A DNA stretch of 10,000 bases, from positions 1-10,000 of the forward strand of contig JAIWNU010000030.1 of assembly GCA_020216655.1 (NCBI GenBank), in the 5' to 3' direction. This document shows, one piece after another, positions 5,872 through 10,000 of this stretch. Positions within the stretch are counted from its first letter, which is position 1. Each line of letters opens with the position of its first letter. The notes below the pieces were generated by a model. The model had not been told where the DNA came from, did no database searches, and saw nothing but the letters and a program-made list of their open reading frames with translations. Source of the DNA: Treponema sp. (GTDB lineage: Bacteria > Spirochaetota > Spirochaetia > Treponematales > Breznakiellaceae). The translations under genes were made by a program, and so were the position numbers.

Positions 5872-7776
5872 ATGAAAAAGCGTGTAATGATGCGGGTACT
5901 GACCGGCGCCATGCTGGCTTTAACAGTACTTTTTGCGAGTTGTGCTGGAGGTCCGCAGCCGGCGGGCAAATCCGCCGAGACCCAGGCAAAAGCCGTTCAA
6001 GCTTCGGCAGCCCAGAAGGCAGAAGAAAAGCCCTTGTCGCTCTCTCTGTTTCATGTTAATGATACTCATGCAAAGCTTGAATCAGCTTTGACAGAACTAA
6101 AAGTAGATATTACTCCGGAACTCAAAGCAAAACGCACCTTTGTAGAAGTAGGCGGATTTGCCCGCCTGTGGGCCGCCGTGGAAGCCCTGCGGGATGAAAA
6201 ACCCAACAGTTTCTTCCTGCATGCGGGAGATGTGTTCCAGGGCACCCTCTATTTCACCGAATTTAAAGGAAAGGCTGATGGGGATTTCTTGAATGCCATG
6301 GGGCTCGATGCGATGGCTGTGGGTAACCACGAATTCGATAAAGGCCCTTCTGTGCTGGCGGACTTTATTAAGGATATTAAATTCCCGGTATTAGCTTGTA
6401 ACCTTGATTTGTCTGCTGAACCTTCTTTAAAAGACAATATTAAACCATATATCATTAAAGATGTAGCTGGTGCAAAGGTTGCTATTGTTGGTGTGGCAAA
6501 TCCTGAAACTCCCGATATTTCTAGCCCCGGTCCAACAGTAAAATTTTTGGATCCAGTGAGTTCCTTGGAAAAGGTTGTAAAAGAACTAGAAGAAAAGGGT
6601 ATTAACAAAATTATCGTACTTAGCCATGCTGGCTATGAACTAGATAAAACTATCGGAGCAAAGGTGAGCGGAATCGATGTGGTTGTAGGCGGACACTCAC
6701 ATTTTATCCAGGGGCCCTTTGCTGACCTCGGGTTAAAATCTCAAGGCGACTATCCCACGGTTATAAAAAGTCCCGCAGGAGATCCAGTTTTAATGGTAAC
6801 ATCCTGGTATTGGGCAAATATGATTGGGGTCCTCGATGTAGATTTCGACAAGGATGGCAAAATAACCGCATTCAAGGGCAGCAGCAAACTTCTTGCAGGG
6901 CTTGATAAGTTCCGTATTTATGATCTCCCCGATGCGGATGGCAAATTGAAACGTGTAGAATTTGTTCGTGGTGCCGACGGGACCTATACCGCAAAAGAAT
7001 ATGATGGCAAAGTTTATGCTGTAGCTCCTACAGAAAAGGCAATGCAGAATTATATGGTAGCTTTCTCTGCTATCACCGCCAAATTCAAAGATGATTCTCG
7101 GTTCCTCTTTATGGATCCAAAAAAGGAAGGACTCGAAAAATTGGCTAAATATAGTCCTGCTCTCAAAGCGCTCCAGGCAAAAATTGCCACCAAGGCGACG
7201 GATGCTCTGAAACGGGGTAACAATACCGGTCCTGGACCTATCATCGCCGATTCCATGATCTGGAAAACCGGAGCGGATATTGCCATTATGAATCCTGGCG
7301 GCGTTCGTGTAGATCTTGAAGGTGGCGATATTTCCGTAGCCAAAGTGTATGAACTTCAGCCCTTTGCAAATACCCTAGTAACCCTCGATGTGTCTGGCGA
7401 AGAGGTTAAAAATATACTGGAAGATATGGCTGATTTTTGTATTACCAGCTATGCAAAAGCGCCTGAAACAGCCTATGTTTATGTATCGGGTCTTAGGCTG
7501 AACCTCATTGTAAACAACGCAAAGGGTTCTCGTGTAACCGATGTAATGGTTAAAGCCAAGGATGGATCTTGGAAAGCTCTTGATCCTAAAGGAACTTACA
7601 AGCTGGTGGTTAATAATTTTATGGCCGATGGGGGTGACAAGAATACTACTCTTGCTGCAATTCCAAAGGGCCGGAAATATGATACTGGCTTTGTGGATTC
7701 GGAAGCCATGCTCGACTATGTGTTGGGCAAAACCTTGTCGGAAACCAAGGAAGAACGGGTAAAGAACGTTTTCTAG
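5872..7776 (+). CDS. ushA: Lipoprotein 5'-nucleotidase / UshA-type metallophosphoesterase
   Basis: A 634-residue periplasm-facing lipoprotein that should hydrolyse 5'-nucleotides, and perhaps UDP-sugars, to salvage nucleosides and phosphate. I place the start at ATG 5872, seven bases after a perfect AGGAGG (5859-5864); the TTG at 5866 would be only one base from it. A basic N-terminus and hydrophobic helix lead to F-A-S-C with lipid-modified C24, then a 30-residue Ala/Lys-rich linker. The metallophosphoesterase domain shows N-D-T-H (63-66), G-D (119-120), G-N-H-E-F-D (151-156), S-H-A-G (251-254) and G-G-H-S-H (273-277), so all metal ligands are present. The C-terminal substrate domain has N-P-G-G-V-R (474-479), where N-G/S-G-G-I/L-R is usual, P-F-A-N (497-500) and A-D-G-G-D (585-589). 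Length is slightly above UshA. It is probably monocistronic: a palindrome overlaps its promoter and a hairpin follows the stop. The gene symbol reflects family, not proven specificity. Confidence 0.9.
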   Translation: MKKRVMMRVLTGAMLALTVLFASCAGGPQPAGKSAETQAKAVQASAAQKAEEKPLSLSLFHVNDTHAKLESALTELKVDITPELKAKRTFVEVGGFARLWAAVEALRDEKPNSFFLHAGDVFQGTLYFTEFKGKADGDFLNAMGLDAMAVGNHEFDKGPSVLADFIKDIKFPVLACNLDLSAEPSLKDNIKPYIIKDVAGAKVAIVGVANPETPDISSPGPTVKFLDPVSSLEKVVKELEEKGINKIIVLSHAGYELDKTIGAKVSGIDVVVGGHSHFIQGPFADLGLKSQGDYPTVIKSPAGDPVLMVTSWYWANMIGVLDVDFDKDGKITAFKGSSKLLAGLDKFRIYDLPDADGKLKRVEFVRGADGTYTAKEYDGKVYAVAPTEKAMQNYMVAFSAITAKFKDDSRFLFMDPKKEGLEKLAKYSPALKALQAKIATKATDALKRGNNTGPGPIIADSMIWKTGADIAIMNPGGVRVDLEGGDISVAKVYELQPFANTLVTLDVSGEEVKNILEDMADFCITSYAKAPETAYVYVSGLRLNLIVNNAKGSRVTDVMVKAKDGSWKALDPKGTYKLVVNNFMADGGDKNTTLAAIPKGRKYDTGFVDSEAMLDYVLGKTLSETKEERVKNVF

Positions 7777-7783
7777 TAAACCG

Positions 7784-7833
7784 ACAGGCTGCTTGGGCCT
7801 TTCTGTTTCAAGCAACCTGTTCTGTTGTTATTT
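7784..7833 (+). terminator. Rho-independent terminator-like hairpin after the nucleotidase gene
   Basis: ACAGGCTGCTTG (7784-7795) pairs with CAAGCAACCTGT (7809-7820) with a single C-A mismatch and a 13-base loop. A T-rich tail TCTGTTGTTATTT follows. It begins eight bases after the stop codon, the usual place for a terminator. The tail is interrupted by Gs, so efficiency may be moderate. Confidence 0.65.
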
Positions 7834-7839
7834 GGAGCA

Positions 7840-7872
7840 GGTGCACTTCTTTTTATGGGTAAGAGGTGCACC
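7840..7872. repeat. Strong 12-base-pair hairpin between nucleotidase and TPR genes
   Basis: GGTGCACTTCTT (7840-7851) pairs with AAGAGGTGCACC (7861-7872): eleven Watson-Crick pairs, one G-U wobble and a 9-base loop. Neither strand has a U-run after it, so it is not a standard terminator. It lies 46 bases before the TPR start and just upstream of that gene's possible -35 box. Roles could be an operator (each arm contains palindromic GTGCAC), an mRNA stabiliser, or part of a tandem terminator. Confidence 0.6.
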
Positions 7873-7882
7873 GTCTGCCTTC

Positions 7883-7911
7883 TTGCAAAAATCCGCTGAG
7901 CAGTGCATTAT
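7883..7911 (+). promoter_or_regulatory. Weak promoter candidate for the TPR gene
   Basis: TTGCAA (7883-7888) and CATTAT (7906-7911) are separated by 17 bases, with a TG just before the -10. Each hexamer matches consensus at four of six bases. The predicted transcript start falls at about the ATG at 7918, which would make this mRNA leaderless. Confidence 0.25.
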
Positions 7912-7917
7912 TGTGTC

Positions 7918-8592
7918 ATGAATAAGAGAATGCGCCGTTTATCACTTATAGTGTCTCTCTTGCTATTGTTTGGACTTACTCTGTCTGCCCAGGAAAAACC
8001 CGACGCACTGAAAAGTTATCGGATTGGCCGTGACCTCGAAGCCCAGGGTCGTATGAGCGATGCCAACGCCCGATATGATGAGGCGATTCAAATCTGCAAA
8101 CAGGAAATCGCGCAGAATGCTACCAATATGGATTCCTATACCGTACTGACCTGGGCTTTGTTGCGGCAAAAAAAATACAGCGAAGTTATAGAGTGGGCGC
8201 AAAAGGGTCTCAAGGTAAATCCCAATGACTACCGGGTCATGGAGACCATGGGTGAAGCGTACTTTTATCAAAATGAATATAACCTGTCTCTCAAATACAT
8301 GCAAAAATATGTAGATGCTGCTCCAAACGCGGAACGTGTGTCGGTGGCCTACTTTTTTATGGGAGAGGTTTACCGCATACAGCAGAAATATAACCATGCT
8401 GATATTGCCTATACCACAGCGGTCAAGCTAGAATCGGGGCTCCCCGTATGGTGGTACCGCTTGGGTTCCGTCCGTGAAGCCCTTGGAGACTACTCTGGAT
8501 CCCTTACCGCCTATCAGCAGGCGTTAAAATTAAATCCTTCTTACAAAGAAGCTTCTGATGGAGCTGAACGGGTAAAGAAGCGCCTGGGATAA
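7918..8592 (+). CDS. Exported tetratricopeptide-repeat protein
   Basis: A 224-residue protein from ATG 7918, with a Lys/Arg-rich N-terminus, a hydrophobic core (8-22) and a likely signal peptidase site around L-S-A-Q (22-25), so it is probably periplasmic. No lipobox Cys is present. About five tetratricopeptide repeats follow at roughly 30-63, 71-104, 105-138, 142-175 and 178-211, the last with the clear end Y-Q-Q-A-L-K-L-N-P (199-207). TPR arrays are protein-binding scaffolds; the partner is unknown. The repeats continue to the C-terminus, so there is no separate effector domain. No Shine-Dalgarno is seen for ATG 7918, GTG 7903 or ATG 7930; 7918 gives the most typical signal peptide. Its stop is nine bases from that of the convergent EcfT-like gene. 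Function not recognised beyond the repeats. Confidence 0.85.
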   Translation: MNKRMRRLSLIVSLLLLFGLTLSAQEKPDALKSYRIGRDLEAQGRMSDANARYDEAIQICKQEIAQNATNMDSYTVLTWALLRQKKYSEVIEWAQKGLKVNPNDYRVMETMGEAYFYQNEYNLSLKYMQKYVDAAPNAERVSVAYFFMGEVYRIQQKYNHADIAYTTAVKLESGLPVWWYRLGSVREALGDYSGSLTAYQQALKLNPSYKEASDGAERVKKRLG

Positions 8593-8601
8593 TAAGAGCT
8601 T

Positions 8602-9231
8602 CTATTTTGAATATTTAGATATAAACAGCAATATCCATATAATGAGCGTTTGCAGGACCAATATTATGCGTCCGATCATCCGCTCCCCTTTGTTCTTTAC
8701 AGGAGCGGCCCATTCGGGTTCTTCAGGACTGTCCGATGCAAGCTCTATCAAAAGGCGGTCAATACTCCCAATAGGATCTTTATAATCTATATTTTTTTTC
8801 TTAGCTAAAAGTTCTTCAAAAATCTTGAATGACTGGGCTACGAGGGCCCCAAATGTACCGGGGAGCTGCAGATCGGATCTGATAGTAGCCTTAGAAAGCA
8901 TAATCAGCCCCTCAAGAGTAATCGCCTTTTCTAGTCCCGCTAAAAAGGCTCCCTGGGTTAGCGGAAACTCTCCGATTTTAATAAGCACTTTGCCATAAGG
9001 GACAAGAAGATTAAAAATTACAATACTGCTTGAGACAAGGGCTGCAATAAGCAATGACGCCCGTTTTCCCTGGATCCATGCAAAAAGATAAAAATAAAAT
9101 AGCAAAAAAGCCCTGAAATATAGATGGGGACTGAATACCAGGGGAAAAATACAGAGCATGCCGGAAACAAAGAGATCATAACTGGAGAAAAATCTTATGG
9201 AGAAGGCACTTCGTTGTTCACGATCCAGCAC
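8602..9231 (-). CDS. Membrane protein resembling EcfT/CbiQ transporter subunit
   Basis: A 209-residue protein starting at GTG 9231, chosen because GGAGG (9245-9241) lies nine bases upstream; TTG 9279 and ATG 9252 have no ribosome binding site. Hydrophobic segments lie at about 20-34, 38-53 and 58-78, with another at 187-205. The block N-L-L-V-P-Y-G-K-V-L-I (74-84), then I-T-L-E-G-L (104-109) and an R about ten residues later (R118), resembles the EcfT/CbiQ pattern of a glycine-containing loop, I-T-x-E-G-L and a conserved Arg. The cytoplasmic region 120-180 is charged and could contact an ATPase. EcfT proteins link ECF ATPases to vitamin-binding S components. Similarity is weak, and the family's Ala-Arg-Gly coupling motif is not visible. 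It overlaps the Gx-transporter gene by 14 bases, indicating coupled translation. A related but unnamed membrane family is the alternative. Confidence 0.6.
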   Translation of the reverse strand: MLDREQRSAFSIRFFSSYDLFVSGMLCIFPLVFSPHLYFRAFLLFYFYLFAWIQGKRASLLIAALVSSSIVIFNLLVPYGKVLIKIGEFPLTQGAFLAGLEKAITLEGLIMLSKATIRSDLQLPGTFGALVAQSFKIFEELLAKKKNIDYKDPIGSIDRLLIELASDSPEEPEWAAPVKNKGERMIGRIILVLQTLIIWILLFISKYSK

Positions 9232-9769
9232 GGTGTAATACCTCCAGTTCATGTTGGTACCACTGGGATTGTTCTGCAAAGCTTTCGCAGAAAATACCCA
9301 AGAGGAGCCCGGTTACGAGCCCAAGGAGGAGCATGGGGGGTGCAATAAATTGTGCACTGGGACCAAAAATAAAAATCCAGGCTAACAGGATCTGCTGGCT
9401 GTTCGATAAGAGGGCTCCGATAATACCAATGCCGATGAAGCTTATATTCTGTTTACCTATTGCTTTACGGAGCACATACATACCAAGGGCTGATGCAAAG
9501 GTCCCGCCCAGTGAAAACAGAAAAACATAGGAAAACAGAGACCCTGTAATGATTGCTTGTCCGACAACTTTAAGAATAACGAGCAGTATATATGATTTAA
9601 AAGAAAAGAGGTCTATGGCAAGCATGATGGGAATGTTTGCAAGACCGATACGGATAAAGGGAAGGGGTTTGGGAATGAGGTATTCTATGGTTGAGAGAAA
9701 CAGGCACAGAGCGCCAAGTATGGCCAGTGGAGGCTTACGGGATGACTGTATGCTAGTAGGTAGATCCAT
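9218..9769 (-). CDS. Gx transporter family / 'heptaprenyl diphosphate synthase component I' membrane protein (EetB-like)
   Basis: A 183-residue integral membrane protein with five or six hydrophobic helices. Blocks E-Y-L-I-P-K-P-L-P-F-I-R-I-G-L-A-N (29-45), G-A-L-L-S-N-S-Q-Q-I (119-128) and F-I-A-P-P-M-L-L-L-G (141-150) are characteristic of the Hpre_diP_synt_I / Gx transporter family. The old 'component I' name is doubtful, because the protein has no prenyl-transferase Asp motifs and resembles ECF S components. As I recall, EetB of the Listeria extracellular electron transfer locus belongs here. AAAGGA sits eight bases before ATG 9769. The start lies inside the preceding NusG-II gene (17-base overlap) and the end overlaps the EcfT-like gene by 14 bases, so all three are translated from one message. 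Family call confident; substrate or quinone/flavin role inferred. Confidence 0.88.
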   Translation of the reverse strand: MDLPTSIQSSRKPPLAILGALCLFLSTIEYLIPKPLPFIRIGLANIPIMLAIDLFSFKSYILLVILKVVGQAIITGSLFSYVFLFSLGGTFASALGMYVLRKAIGKQNISFIGIGIIGALLSNSQQILLAWIFIFGPSAQFIAPPMLLLGLVTGLLLGIFCESFAEQSQWYQHELEVLHRAGS

Positions 9770-10000
9770 CCAGGCTATCCTTTGCAGGAGTTCCGATAAT
9801 ACGTACGAAAACCTTGTTAGGTAGACAGGCTATCCATTGTCCCTGATTGCGAATTTCTCCCATGGCTACGCAGAGCTGGTTATGGCACGGAGAGGAATGG
9901 ATATGCACTGCTCCGTTGTGAATTATTACAACCGTGTCTCCGAGGGGGCCAGCGACATGGATCTCTTCATTTGCTGAGAGGGGGAATACCCAAGACTGTT
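9753..10000 (-). CDS. NusG domain II-containing protein (EetA-like), 5' part cut by window edge
   Basis: The C-terminal 81 residues of a protein whose start lies beyond the right edge. The stretch V-A-G-P-L-G-D-T-V-V-I-I-H-N-G, then S-S-P-C-H-N-Q-L-C (a CxxxxC pair), G-Q-W-I-A-C-L-P-N-K-V and a closing beta-strand fit the NusG domain II family. Despite the name this is usually a small membrane-anchored extracytoplasmic domain unrelated to transcription; an N-terminal anchor would be in the missing part. The three cysteines are typical of the family. It overlaps the Gx-transporter start by 17 bases and so is the promoter-proximal member of this trio in view. As I recall, EetA of Firmicute flavin-based electron transfer loci has this domain. 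The call is confident even though the gene is partial; the function is inferred from context. Confidence 0.87.
   Translation of the reverse strand, partial: QSWVFPLSANEEIHVAGPLGDTVVIIHNGAVHIHSSPCHNQLCVAMGEIRNQGQWIACLPNKVFVRIIGTPAKDSLDGSTY

Noticed and set aside
8576..8603. AGAAGC/GCTTCT arms with a 16-base loop at the end of the TPR gene as a terminator
   Set aside because: The stem is six pairs, the loop long and the T-run short. It is too weak to call, although no better terminator exists between the convergent genes.
9753..10000. Reading the NusG domain II protein as transcription factor NusG
   Set aside because: There is no KOW/NGN signature in the visible part. The CxxxxC and C-L-P-N pattern belongs to the extracytoplasmic NusG-II family.

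Overview
The window looks like chromosomal DNA from an anaerobic spirochaete, most likely a Treponema or close relative. This is an inference from three things: the mix of protein families, the lipoprotein signal with an F-A-S-C lipobox, and the NfnAB-type flavoenzyme pair expected of ferredoxin-based anaerobic metabolism. I did not identify a species. I see no tRNA, rRNA, CRISPR array, insertion sequence or phage gene. Ten protein-coding genes fill almost the whole window, and no gene-free stretch exceeds about 140 bases.

Layout. Positions 1-1805 (minus strand) hold a tocopherol-cyclase-family protein cut by the left edge and, upstream of it, a divergent protein with uracil-DNA-glycosylase-superfamily motifs. 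A 131-base divergent promoter region follows. Positions 1937-5098 (plus strand) form a likely operon: a rhomboid intramembrane protease, then two genes overlapping by four bases that encode the small and large subunits of a NADH-dependent ferredoxin:NADP+ oxidoreductase (NfnA/NfnB) or its sulfide-dehydrogenase/GltD-like relatives. Facing them, with one base between the stop codons, is a minus-strand cyclic-nucleotide-binding protein of Crp type (5100-5732). A short divergent region containing a perfect inverted repeat (GTACAC-N6-GTGTAC) separates it from a plus-strand lipoprotein 5'-nucleotidase (5872-7776). Next come a terminator-like hairpin, a second strong hairpin without a U-tract, and an exported TPR protein (7918-8592).

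The right end (8602-10000, minus strand) is a tight overlapping operon read right to left: a NusG-domain-II protein cut by the window edge, a Gx-transporter / 'heptaprenyl diphosphate synthase component I' membrane protein, and a membrane protein resembling the EcfT/CbiQ transmembrane subunit. As I recall, the first two families are those of EetA and EetB of the flavin-based extracellular electron transfer locus of Firmicutes, where an EcfT-like protein (FmnA) also occurs. The trio is therefore the most interesting candidate system here. The electron-transfer role is an inference and depends on genes lying beyond position 10000.

Two complete genes are absent from a simple ATG-to-stop reading because they run off the edges (1-934 and 9753-10000). 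Three others need start corrections: 5872 rather than 5866, 7918 rather than 7903, and 9231 rather than 9279.
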